The translations under genes and the position numbers were made by a program. Source: Actinobacillus lignieresii (GTDB taxonomy: Bacteria > Pseudomonadota > Gammaproteobacteria > Enterobacterales > Pasteurellaceae). From it: a stretch of 64,000 nucleotides of DNA. Under the pieces are notes generated by a model, which saw only the letters and a program-made list of their open reading frames with translations, did no database searches and had not been told where the DNA came from. Positions 39,611 to 48,208 of this stretch are shown one piece after another. Each line of letters opens with the position of its first letter. Within the stretch, counting starts at the first letter, position 1. The stretch spans positions 1,758,501 through 1,822,500 of the forward strand of contig NZ_UFRM01000001.1 in the NCBI RefSeq assembly GCF_900444945.1. The letters are read 5' to 3'.

Positions 39611-40240
39611 TTATTTTGTTAAATAAAGCGTATCTGTTGCGAGCGTTCGACAAAACGCTTGATCATGCGAAGCAATTAACATCGGCAATTTTAATTGTTT
39701 GAGTAAAGCGGTTAATTTTTCGCAATTTTTTGCATCAAGCCCGTTTGTCGGCTCATCAAGTAATAACATTTTAGGTTGCATCGCCAATACGCCGGCTAAT
39801 GCGGTAAAATTTTTTTCTCCGCCGGAGAGTAAATTGACCGGACGGTCTTTTAGGTGAGCAATACCGATTTGTTCCAACTGCGTAAGGGCGATATGATAGG
39901 CTTCCACCCTTGCGTAGCCTTGATTTAATACGCCGAACGCCACATCGTCCAATACCGTAGGGCCGAATAATTGATCTTCCGCATTTTGGAAACACAAGCC
40001 GATCGTTCCCCTAAACGGCGCAAAATCTTTTTCAATTTTACACCTTTTGCCGAATAAAGATATCTCTCCCGATTGAATCGGTACGAATCCCAATAAAGAA
40101 AGCAGTAATGTCGATTTACCTGCACCGATTTCACCTTGTAGAAATAAACACTGTTGAGCTTCGAGGGTAAAACTGAGGTTTTCGATAATAGGCTGTTGAT
40201 TACGGCAAATCGTAAGATTGCGGACTGTCAGTATATTCAT
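39611..40240 (-). CDS. cbiO: Nickel ECF importer ATPase
   Basis: A 209-residue ABC ATPase: Walker A GEIGAGKSTLL, signature LLSGGEKN, Walker B MLLLDEPTNGLD, switch IASHD. The ATG at 40240 is preferred; a longer frame starts at a TTG inside the cbiQ end. It energises nickel uptake through CbiMQ for urease maturation. Confidence 0.9.
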   Translation of the reverse strand: MNILTVRNLTICRNQQPIIENLSFTLEAQQCLFLQGEIGAGKSTLLLSLLGFVPIQSGEISLFGKRCKIEKDFAPFRGTIGLCFQNAEDQLFGPTVLDDVAFGVLNQGYARVEAYHIALTQLEQIGIAHLKDRPVNLLSGGEKNFTALAGVLAMQPKMLLLDEPTNGLDAKNCEKLTALLKQLKLPMLIASHDQAFCRTLATDTLYLTK

Positions 40241-40262
40241 TTGTGTATTCTTATTCGCAAAG

Positions 40263-40880
40263 CTATTTTTCACCAAATTTAAATCCGCGAGCTTTTAAAG
40301 CGATTTCGGCTTTTTCCGCCCTTACCATCGCATGAATCAATAATAGCGATACCTTTTGGGCGATAATCATCAAGGTTCTCATATTGCATTTCGGCTGATA
40401 GCCTCTGGCGCGCATCGCCATATCCATTTTACCGTTCAGTTCGGATAATAATGCGATATAGCGTATCGTCAATACAAAGAGATGAATAAACTTGCTTGGT
40501 AACGGCAATTTACCGATTGCCTGTACTAAAACGGTATCCGTTATATTAAATAGCCCCAGCCACATGACCAAAACAATTAAATTCATACGTAAGCCGATTA
40601 ATAACGCCAGCTCAAACCCTTTTTGATGCCATTCGATGCCGTTTGAACCTATATGCCAACTCAAAGTAAGCAATATCAGTAATGTGAAAAGATTAAACTT
40701 CAGCCAACGAAGACACAAGGTTTTCAGCGAATACTGCGCATAAAAATGCAACCCGATCAGCAAAATCGCCGTGCAAGCGGTCAGAATAAATAAAAAATTT
40801 ACGGAATGCAGCGCACTAATCGCTAACCCTGCGATAAAGATATAAATTAAACGCCAATGTGGTTGCAATAATACCGTCAT
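40263..40880 (-). CDS. cbiQ: Nickel ECF importer transmembrane subunit
   Basis: A 205-residue CbiQ/EcfT-type membrane protein with ~5 hydrophobic segments and the coupling motif region AMRARGYQP and ALKARGFKF (two A-R-G motifs that contact the ATPase). The ATG at 40880 lies 6 bases after the cbiM stop; the frame to 40886 would use a TTG. Confidence 0.92.
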   Translation of the reverse strand: MTVLLQPHWRLIYIFIAGLAISALHSVNFLFILTACTAILLIGLHFYAQYSLKTLCLRWLKFNLFTLLILLTLSWHIGSNGIEWHQKGFELALLIGLRMNLIVLVMWLGLFNITDTVLVQAIGKLPLPSKFIHLFVLTIRYIALLSELNGKMDMAMRARGYQPKCNMRTLMIIAQKVSLLLIHAMVRAEKAEIALKARGFKFGEK

Positions 40881-40886
40881 GACCAA

Positions 40887-41495
40887 TTAATCGAAATGTA
40901 AGGCGGAAGGCATCATTTTGGTGAGCGTCAATACAACCCCCACGCTTACGATACTATCGACAACAAAAATAGGTAAATGAGAAACGATAAGCAAGCCGAT
41001 CAAATCGGTATAAGCCTTACCGCCGTCGAACGCTAACACCAACGAAGCCAAAAATGCCGCCCCGCCGACTCCGATAGTTCCCACGCAAATACCCGTAAAG
41101 ATCAGGTAATTGCGTGATAAATTCCGTTTCAGTGAATTGCGGAAAAGATAATGAACCAGTAATGCAGGTAATGCCATAATGCATAAATTTACGCCGAGTA
41201 CGGAGAATCCGCCGAACGAAAACAACAAAACCTGCAATAAAAGCGCAATTAAAAAAGCGGGAAAGACCGTCCACCCAAGAAATAATCCCGCCATCCCATT
41301 GAGGATAAGGTGAACGCTTCCTATCCCGACCGGCACGTGAATCGTCCCCGCCACAAAAAATGCCGAGGCAAACAAAGCGGTTAATGATAAGCGGCGGTAA
41401 TCTAACTTACGCAGACCGATTGCCACTCCCGCCAGTGCGATTACCGCACCGGTAATCAGGGTTGTGGAATGTAAAACACCTTCAGACAAATGCAC
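40887..41495 (-). CDS. cbiM: Nickel ECF importer substrate-specific component
   Basis: A 202-residue CbiM/NikM membrane protein. It starts with GTG immediately after the cbiL stop; Met1-His2 of the MHLSEG start is the metal-binding N-terminus of this family and supports this start. Other marks are HVPVGIGSVHLILNGMAG. It binds Ni2+ (or Co2+) and passes it inward with CbiQO. Confidence 0.93.
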   Translation of the reverse strand: MHLSEGVLHSTTLITGAVIALAGVAIGLRKLDYRRLSLTALFASAFFVAGTIHVPVGIGSVHLILNGMAGLFLGWTVFPAFLIALLLQVLLFSFGGFSVLGVNLCIMALPALLVHYLFRNSLKRNLSRNYLIFTGICVGTIGVGGAAFLASLVLAFDGGKAYTDLIGLLIVSHLPIFVVDSIVSVGVVLTLTKMMPSALHFD

Positions 41496-41978
41496 TTACT
41501 GCTTTTCCCTTTTCGCTTTTAATAACGCAAAAAGACCGAATAAACCGAAGATATAACCGATTCCGCCTAAAATATCGTGTAAATAGATTTTATCTTTTAA
41601 TTTATGTAAGTCTTCACGCAATAACTCGAATTCGGATCTCCCCATCGCACGTTTCGCGATATTATCCGCAACTCTCTCCGCTCTATGACCTTCAGGTCCG
41701 TCAATCACGACTTTAAACGGCCCGGTGGTCGTTACCGGAAGGACAAAATGCCCCGACAAATCGGTTTTACCCGAAACGATAGGTTGCTCCGGATTGCCCC
41801 CCATACCGAGCTGATAGGCTTCTACATAAGTTTCCGCCACGGGAGATTGATCGGAATAATATGCCCTGCCGGTAATTTCATCGCCGTCATATTGTGCAAA
41901 AAGATACAAATTATGCGCTATTGCTTGAAATGAAAACAGCGATAAAACGAGGACTAATAAATATCGAACGACTTTCAT
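41496..41978 (-). CDS. cbiL: Nickel importer auxiliary protein CbiL/NikL
   Basis: A 160-residue protein with a signal peptide (residues 1-21), an extracytoplasmic beta-sandwich-like domain (GRAYYSDQSPVAETYVEAY, KTDLSGHFVLPV) and a C-terminal membrane anchor (GGIGYIFGLFGLFALL). NikL-type subunits assist CbiM. It overlaps cbiK by one base (TAATG). Confidence 0.85.
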   Translation of the reverse strand: MKVVRYLLVLVLSLFSFQAIAHNLYLFAQYDGDEITGRAYYSDQSPVAETYVEAYQLGMGGNPEQPIVSGKTDLSGHFVLPVTTTGPFKVVIDGPEGHRAERVADNIAKRAMGRSEFELLREDLHKLKDKIYLHDILGGIGYIFGLFGLFALLKAKREKQ

Positions 41979-42664
41979 TATTTCACATCAAACGTCAGCA
42001 TATATTCAATTGAACGTTCGGTATAATCCGGATGTTCAACCCCTTTTTCCTCAAATTCCGCCCAAACTTTATTAAATCCCGCAACAGGGGTAAATTGAGC
42101 GATACCTTGTGCATTCGTAAGCTCAAACGGCTTATCTTCACCGCTGCCGACTTTAATGCCGGAAACCGGTTTTCCTTTATGTAAGACTAAAACGGATAAC
42201 GGCTTACCCGCCTCCGGTTTGGCTTGCGGTACTAATTCATAATCAAGATCATGTGATTTAGTCGCTTGTTCGTTCCAAGTTAAAATCGCTTTGCCGAGTT
42301 TAACCGGATTGAGGCTTAATACGGCGCTAGGCGCTTCTCTTTTTGTTTTCTCGACATATTTACCGCTAGGTAGCTTCGACCATACGCCGTTATCAAATTG
42401 GAGGAAAACGATAGGATAAACATCCGCTTTAAAATAAGCTTCGCCGTTTTGGAATTGGTAGGTTGCAGCTTCGAGAGAACCGTCGCTTTTAAGTAACTGA
42501 ATGGATTTTAATTTATGTTCCGGATAACTTTCCGTGGTTTCATGCCCGAATTTTACCACATATTCATCTTTATTCTTTGTCGGCTCTAACCATACATTAT
42601 GTGCTTGAACAAACGATGTCATCAAAAAACCGCTTAATAAGATTGTCATTTTTGCAAATCTCAT
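41978..42664 (-). CDS. cbiK: Periplasmic nickel-uptake protein CbiK/NikK (DUF4198)
   Basis: A 228-residue exported protein with a signal peptide ending VQA-H, so that the mature protein begins with His (HNVWLEPT), a common metal-capture feature. The body is DUF4198-like (GKPLSVLVLHKGKPVSGIKV). It is the first gene of the cbiKLMQO-utp-ure series; the promoter should lie in the 201-base gap to the divergent LysR gene. Confidence 0.85.
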   Translation of the reverse strand: MRFAKMTILLSGFLMTSFVQAHNVWLEPTKNKDEYVVKFGHETTESYPEHKLKSIQLLKSDGSLEAATYQFQNGEAYFKADVYPIVFLQFDNGVWSKLPSGKYVEKTKREAPSAVLSLNPVKLGKAILTWNEQATKSHDLDYELVPQAKPEAGKPLSVLVLHKGKPVSGIKVGSGEDKPFELTNAQGIAQFTPVAGFNKVWAEFEEKGVEHPDYTERSIEYMLTFDVK

Positions 42665-42865
42665 TACACAATACTCCTTTTAAATTTTCTTAAAATATCG
42701 GCATTATTCTTGCCTTATTCAGTCTATAACAATTTTACTGAGCGTTCAAATAAATAGCCATAATGCTTTAAGGTTACTTCTTGCTCCGTTGTAAAAGATC
42801 GCTTTACGGTTGCATCATTTTTGAGAAAATGAATAATAACGAAAAAACGGATCAACTCGGACAAT

Positions 42866-43765
42866 ATGTTAAATAAACTGGACGCACTAAAATATTTCTG
42901 TACCGCCGCTCAAACGCTTAACTTTAGAGAAGCAGCCAATCAATTGGCGGTTTCTCCGCCGGTTATTAGCCGAGCCGTAAATGAGCTTGAATCGGAGCTA
43001 GGCGAACAATTGTTTAAACGTACGACGCGTAACATCACCCTAACCAATTTCGGCGAAGAGTTTTTATTACAGGCGGAACAATTACTGAGAGACAGTGAGA
43101 AATTATTCGGCTTAGGCAAGAAAAAACAAAACGATATGGCGGGCGTCGTGCGTATCACGCTACCGAAATTACGTGATCAGGAGGAAATTCTATTTGAGTT
43201 ACTGCAAGCGCTGGAGCCCTATCCGGAATTAGTGATTGACTGGCGGGTTGATGCCGCGCGTTTAGATAACGTTAAACATCGAATCGATATCGGTATCCGA
43301 GCCGGTCATGACCCCGATCCTAATTTTATTATTCGTCCTTTAACCAAAATGCACGAGATTTTCGTTGCCTCCCCCGCTTTTATTCAGCGTTGGGGCATGC
43401 CGAAAAATCTGGACGATATGCAACGAAACTTCCCCATCAGCAGCTTATTAAACGCAAATACCGGGCGACCTTGGGAAATTTCTCTTAACGAGCATCAAGT
43501 GCTTGTTCCGCAAAAAATCGGTTTTATTACGACGGACTTATACTGCGAGCTTCAGGCGGCATTAGCCGGTAAAACCATTACGCATATCGGCAATACGGTG
43601 TGTAAGCCGTATCTCGAAAGCGGTCAGCTTATTCAACTTTTTCCCGAACAGCAGTCCGAATTATGGCAACTGTATTTATATCGCCCGTATCAAGCGGTAA
43701 CATCGCCGAGAGTACTTAAAGTTTTTGATCTGCTGACCGAGATTATGCAACGTCGTTATAGCTAA
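42866..43765 (+). CDS. LysR-family transcriptional regulator
   Basis: A 299-residue LTTR. The N-terminal winged helix-turn-helix (FCTAAQTLNFREAANQLAVS, then PPVISRAVNELESELGEQLFKR) is followed by a substrate-binding co-inducer domain. It is divergent from cbiK, the usual layout for an LTTR and its target, so it may control nickel/urease genes; that is inference only. The target could equally be itself or a distant gene. Confidence 0.9.
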   Translation: MLNKLDALKYFCTAAQTLNFREAANQLAVSPPVISRAVNELESELGEQLFKRTTRNITLTNFGEEFLLQAEQLLRDSEKLFGLGKKKQNDMAGVVRITLPKLRDQEEILFELLQALEPYPELVIDWRVDAARLDNVKHRIDIGIRAGHDPDPNFIIRPLTKMHEIFVASPAFIQRWGMPKNLDDMQRNFPISSLLNANTGRPWEISLNEHQVLVPQKIGFITTDLYCELQAALAGKTITHIGNTVCKPYLESGQLIQLFPEQQSELWQLYLYRPYQAVTSPRVLKVFDLLTEIMQRRYS

Positions 43766-43774
43766 CAAGAAAAA

Positions 43775-43814
43775 AGCGGTCAAATTTTGCAAAAAAATTG
43801 CAATCTCTGACCGC
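43775..43814 (+). terminator. Paired uptake hairpin after the LysR gene
   Basis: AGCGGTCA near 43775 faces TGACCGC ending at 43814 with inner TTTTGCAA/TTGCAA pairing, ten bases past the LysR stop and ahead of a convergent gene. Confidence 0.5.
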
Positions 43815-43843
43815 CAAGGTGAACACTGTTCTCTTTAAACGGA

Positions 43844-44305
43844 TTAAACGTTTGCCGGCTTAATCACAATTTTAGTAATTTGTAATTTATCGCCGTTTTG
43901 TTTGGTATCAATATTAAATTTTACGTTCCAACTTCCTTTGTTATCCCACATATCGCCCAAAATACGTGCGGTAACCAGTAATTCGCTATAACCCTTCGAT
44001 TTGATTTTCGACTCGGTAATCGCGTAATATTTTAAACCGCCTTCTTGAATGTTTTTAATCCATTCTTGTTTGGTTAATGTATCCTGTTTAAGCGTGACTA
44101 ATTTAAAATCGTCGGCTAAAAGATTTTGCAACGTTTCAAAATTCGGATTGACCAATGCGTTATTCAGTTCTTCATAAGCATGGATCACTTTTTCTTGTTG
44201 TTCCTGTTTTGCTTCCGCATTCGTAATAACCGGTAAACTTGCGGTAAAACTCAGGGCAATGCCCCAAAATAACGATAAAAAAATTCGTGTAAAAGTTAAT
44301 TTCAT
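43844..44305 (-). CDS. Secreted NTF2-like (DUF4440/SnoaL-type) protein
   Basis: A 153-residue protein with a signal peptide (residues 1-~30, LSLFWGIALSFTASLPVITNA) and an NTF2-like domain (VIHAYEELNNALVNPNFETL, LADDFKLVTLKQDTLTKQEW, WNVKFNIDTKQNGDKLQI). Function unknown; the fold serves as a ligand pocket or small enzyme. Single gene between two hairpins. Confidence 0.75.
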   Translation of the reverse strand: MKLTFTRIFLSLFWGIALSFTASLPVITNAEAKQEQQEKVIHAYEELNNALVNPNFETLQNLLADDFKLVTLKQDTLTKQEWIKNIQEGGLKYYAITESKIKSKGYSELLVTARILGDMWDNKGSWNVKFNIDTKQNGDKLQITKIVIKPANV

Positions 44306-44470
44306 TTGATTCCTCGAATATCTCTCTTCTCATTTCTTGAGTGATATTATAAGGTAATCATTATTAATGATAAGAGCACATTTCATTAATTAACTATTAA
44401 CAAAAAAGAAATAATCTTTTGGTTAGTTTTGTGTACAAAGCAAGACAAAAGACTGTTTATCCGGAAAATG

Positions 44471-44516
44471 GCAAGCGGTCGTTTTTACAAAAAAATCGGT
44501 AAAAACAACCGCTTGC
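44471..44516 (-). terminator. Paired uptake-sequence hairpin after the SLC13 gene
   Basis: GCAAGCGGTCGTTTTTAC (44471-44488) pairs with GTAAAAACAACCGCTTGC (44499-44516), 17 of 18 positions, just past the stop of the SLC13 gene. Confidence 0.7.
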
Positions 44517-44532
44517 AGTTTAAAGAAGAGGA

Positions 44533-46398
44533 TTAAAGCGGAAATAATAACGGCACAATCAAGACCGTGGCAAACATCACTAAAATCGTAAACGGTACGC
44601 CGACTTTGACGAAATCTATAAAGCGATAGCCCGCCGGTGCAATCACCATCGTATTTACCGGAGATGAAATCGGTGTCATAAATGCGGCGGAAGAAGCGAT
44701 AGTAATCACCATCACCAACGCAATCGGCGAATAGCCCAACTGTCTTGCCACTTCAATTGCAATCGGCGCCATTAGAATCGCCGTCGCCGTATTCGAGATA
44801 AATAAGCCGACTATCGCAGTCAAAGCAAATAATCCGATTAAAATAAAAATATAAGAGGTTTCGGAACCGCCGGTAAGTCGAATAAATTCCTCTACCATCA
44901 ACGCCACACCGCCGGTTTTTTGCATCGCGGTCGAAAACGGCATCATACCGACAATTAATAAAAGCGTTGGAAAATGAATCGAATCATAAGCGCTTTTCAT
45001 ATCAATACAGCGAAATTTACCGAGCAATAAACAGCAAATCAATGCGGCGATCACATTCGGCACGATACCCGAGATCATTAAAACGACCATCAATAATACC
45101 GAAAACAGTGCGTAAGGCGCTTGACTGGTGGACGGCGCAATCTGTTTGCCCTCTTTCGGCATACCGAGCAGAAATAAGTCTTTATTATATTTTTCCAACG
45201 CAACGATTTTTTGCCATACGCCCATTACCAACAGCACATCGCCCGCTTTAACCGGTTCTTTTAACAAATTATCTTGTAAAATCCGGTTTTCTCGTTTAAT
45301 CCCAACTACGCTTAAACCGTAAGTCGGGCGGAAATTCAATTCCTGTACCTTTTTATCGATACTTTCCGTTTCCGGCATCACGACAAATTCCGCCATGCCG
45401 ACCGATTTGGAATGTGTTGAGAAATATTCGCCTTTCAACTCTACCGGTTGTAAGTGACATTCTTCGCATAACATCGCAAAAATATCTTCGTCAATGCCGA
45501 TATCCATCAACAAAATATCTTTTTCTTGCAATTGGTCGTTACCGAACGCCGCCATAATTTGCGAACGGAAATTTTTATATCGTTGAATCGCAATCACATT
45601 CATGCGATACAGCGAGCGCAGTTTCAGCTCGTCCATGGTTTTACCGATAAACGGCGAACCTTCTTGCAAGATCACCATTTTGGCTCGTCCGTGCAGCTGA
45701 TATTGCTCAATTAAGTGCGACATACTGTTATCGTCTTTGGCGAGCGTCGGTATATCGCCGTTATCCAACCAACGGCGAGCGACCAACATATATAAAATAC
45801 CGAGCACAAGTACCGTCATACCTATCGGGGTAAAACTAAAAAAGCCGAATCCTTGATAGCCGGCTTTAATCAGTTCCGAATGCGTCACAAGGTTTGGTGC
45901 GGTCGCAATTAAGGTCATCATACCGCTGATTAAACCGGCAATACTGAGCGGCATCATCATACGGCGAGGCGAAATATTCATTTCGGCACAAATCGCCAAC
46001 GCAACCGGTATAAAAATCGCCACAATTCCGGTCGAACTCATAAATGCGCCCAACAATCCGATCGACAGCATCATCAACACCAATACTTTGGTTTCGCTTG
46101 AACCCGCCGCCCGCATTAGCCAATCGCTGATTTGATACGCCACACCGGTACGGGCAAGCGCCTCGCCCACCACATATAACAGAGCTAATAAAACAATGTT
46201 CGGATCGCTTAAGCCCGCAAAGATTTCTTGCGTCGTTAAAATGCCGCTGATGCTAAAGGCAAGCATTACCAGCAATGCGATAATATCCATCCGTAATTTG
46301 TTTTGGATAAATAGCACAACGGCAACGATAAGAATCGCCAACACCCAAAATAGCGGATGTTGTAAAAAAGAAGGTAAATAATTAAGAAGAGTCTGCAT
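44533..46398 (-). CDS. SLC13-family anion permease with two RCK_C domains
   Basis: A 621-residue membrane protein of the DASS/SLC13 superfamily (YfbS-like). Membrane halves at residues ~15-205 and ~420-620 flank two TrkA-C (RCK_C) regulatory domains (~225-395). FISNTATAILMAPIAI and MTPISSPVNTMVIAPAGY are the repeated substrate/Na+ binding loops; SSTGIVAIFIPVALAI is the first-half counterpart. Substrate could be sulfate or a dicarboxylate; it cannot be fixed from sequence. Single gene. Confidence 0.88.
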   Translation of the reverse strand: MQTLLNYLPSFLQHPLFWVLAILIVAVVLFIQNKLRMDIIALLVMLAFSISGILTTQEIFAGLSDPNIVLLALLYVVGEALARTGVAYQISDWLMRAAGSSETKVLVLMMLSIGLLGAFMSSTGIVAIFIPVALAICAEMNISPRRMMMPLSIAGLISGMMTLIATAPNLVTHSELIKAGYQGFGFFSFTPIGMTVLVLGILYMLVARRWLDNGDIPTLAKDDNSMSHLIEQYQLHGRAKMVILQEGSPFIGKTMDELKLRSLYRMNVIAIQRYKNFRSQIMAAFGNDQLQEKDILLMDIGIDEDIFAMLCEECHLQPVELKGEYFSTHSKSVGMAEFVVMPETESIDKKVQELNFRPTYGLSVVGIKRENRILQDNLLKEPVKAGDVLLVMGVWQKIVALEKYNKDLFLLGMPKEGKQIAPSTSQAPYALFSVLLMVVLMISGIVPNVIAALICCLLLGKFRCIDMKSAYDSIHFPTLLLIVGMMPFSTAMQKTGGVALMVEEFIRLTGGSETSYIFILIGLFALTAIVGLFISNTATAILMAPIAIEVARQLGYSPIALVMVITIASSAAFMTPISSPVNTMVIAPAGYRFIDFVKVGVPFTILVMFATVLIVPLLFPL

Positions 46399-46450
46399 TC
46401 AATTCTCCTTATCCGGTAGGCTTTGTTATTATACCTTTTATATTATAAAA

Positions 46451-46472
46451 AAAGCCCTTTATAAAGGGCTTT
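46451..46472 (-). terminator. Terminator overlapping the mtlR stop codon
   Basis: AAAGCCCTTT and AAAGGGCTTT form a 10-bp perfect stem with a two-base apex; an A-run at 46448 and below gives poly-U on the minus strand. The mtlR stop (46459-46461) is within the stem-loop. Confidence 0.85.
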
Positions 46473-46983
46473 CTACATTTAACTTCTCGTTAATTTCAGT
46501 AATGGCAAGAATCAAACTGGATCGCATCACACGTTCCAAACGAATTTGTTGCATTTGATATAACATTGAATCTTTATTTTCTACCGACGAAGCAAATTTC
46601 AACAGATCCGCAACCGGGCTGAGATCAATGTGATGAAGATCTTTGGCGAATTGTACGATTGCCGGATGGGAAAACGGTAATTCCTCCACCTCATCGCTTA
46701 ATTGCTGTTTCACTTCGATAAAAAGCGAAATATCTTCAAAAACGGCGGCGGAAATCACCCCCAAACCCAATAATAACTTTAGACGAACAGTCAATTCCGC
46801 AAGCGGTCCTTGATGTTCAAACAAGGAATCGACCACCGACTTTAAAGCAAAGTCGGTTTTACGAAATACTCTTTGAATAAGCCGTTCAATATTTTGCGCA
46901 AACTGATTCACTGAAAGTGCAAAGAACCCTCGTAAAGAGGGAACTTCGCTTAATTGTTCGATAAAATTATCTGAATATGGCAT
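46459..46983 (-). CDS. mtlR: Mannitol operon repressor
   Basis: A 174-residue MtlR family protein: FALSVNQFAQNIERLIQRVF, VVDSLFEHQGPLAELTVRLKL. It has no DNA-binding motif of its own in known structures yet represses the mtl operon. Its start overlaps the mtlD stop by one base (TAATG). Last gene of mtlADR. Confidence 0.93.
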   Translation of the reverse strand: MPYSDNFIEQLSEVPSLRGFFALSVNQFAQNIERLIQRVFRKTDFALKSVVDSLFEHQGPLAELTVRLKLLLGLGVISAAVFEDISLFIEVKQQLSDEVEELPFSHPAIVQFAKDLHHIDLSPVADLLKFASSVENKDSMLYQMQQIRLERVMRSSLILAITEINEKLNVESPL

Positions 46984-48122
46984 TAGTTATATAACGCAAC
47001 AACTTGATCAATCACCTCTTGGTTTGTTAAACCGGTATATTTCTCAACTGCCGCAGCTACTCCGTTATCTGCAATAAATTGTGCTAATTCGACCGCTTGC
47101 GGGTCTTCTTCATTACGATATTGTAGAGCCATTACCACGCCATTGACGAGGTTTTTATGCGGTAAACCGTATTCCAACGTGCCTAAAAGCGGTTTAATTA
47201 AACGATCGTTCGGGCTAAGTTTACGAATCGGCTCACGACCGACACGGTTTACATCATCGTTTAAGTACGGGTTCGCAAAACGTTTTAAGATTTTTTCGAT
47301 ATAAGCGGCGTGCGCTTGCGGGTCAAAATTATAACGTTTAATTAATACCGCACCGCTTTCTTCCATGGTCGCTTTTACCGCCGCTTTCACGCTGTCGATA
47401 GCGATCGCTTCTTTAATCCATTTCACGCCGGCTTGTTTACCTAAATAAGCAGAAATTAAATGACCGGTATTTAACGTAAATAATTTACGCTCAACAAATG
47501 CCATTAAATTATCGGTTAATTCCATACCTTTAATATCCGGAATTTGACCTTTGAATTGGGTTTTATCTACAATCCATTCGCTAAACTCTTCCACCGTTAC
47601 TTCTAACGGATCCGCTTCGTTTAATTCCGCTGGCGGTACGATTCTATCTACCGCAGAATCGACAAAACCGACAAACTTTTCAATTTCCGCTTGTTGAGAA
47701 GCGGTTAAATTTTCAAAGATTTTTGCTTTAAAGAAGCTTGTACCACGCACCATATTCTCACAAGCAATAATATTTAACGGCTGGGTGTTACCCGCTTCTA
47801 AACGAGCTGCTAACGCTTTGGCAAACAACGGCGCAATAAAACCTAATACATTCGGACCAACCGCCGTAGTAATCAGTTCAACGCTTTTCACTTGTTCGAT
47901 TACTGCCTCTTCATCTTTTGAGTTGATCGCCGCAATATTTTTCACCACTTCGACACGGCTCGCATCGCCTACGATTTTTACGCCGTATTGTTTATTTTGG
48001 TTAATTTGATCAATCTGCGTTTGATTGATGTCGGCAAAGGTGACGAAAACACCCGAGTCCGCCAATAATTTACCGATAAAGCCACGACCGATATTACCTG
48101 CACCAAAATGTAATGCGTTCAT
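46983..48122 (-). CDS. mtlD: Mannitol-1-phosphate 5-dehydrogenase
   Basis: A 379-residue NAD-dependent polyol dehydrogenase giving fructose 6-phosphate. The N-terminal nucleotide site is [13 protein letters not shown]; the catalytic region includes [19 protein letters not shown]. Second gene of the mannitol operon, after a short hairpin-containing gap. Confidence 0.97.
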
Positions 48123-48181
48123 TCTATGTTCCTCTTTAATTTGTAAAATATTTGAAAAATTTGACCGCCTGCAAGCGAAAA

Positions 48182-48201
48182 TCCCCCACTTTCGTGGGGG
48201 A
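48182..48201 (-). other. Intercistronic hairpin between mtlA and mtlD
   Basis: TCCCCCAC (48182-48189) and GTGGGGGA (48194-48201) form an 8-bp GC-rich stem with a TTTC loop, 8 bases after the mtlA stop. No T-run follows, so partial termination, 3'-end stabilisation or processing of the mtlA message are all possible. Confidence 0.6.
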
Positions 48202-48208
48202 AGTTAAA

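Noticed and set aside
40240..40276. TTG start extending CbiO by 12 residues
   Set aside because: The extension is inside cbiQ and does not look like ABC domain sequence; the ATG at 40240 is the simpler choice.
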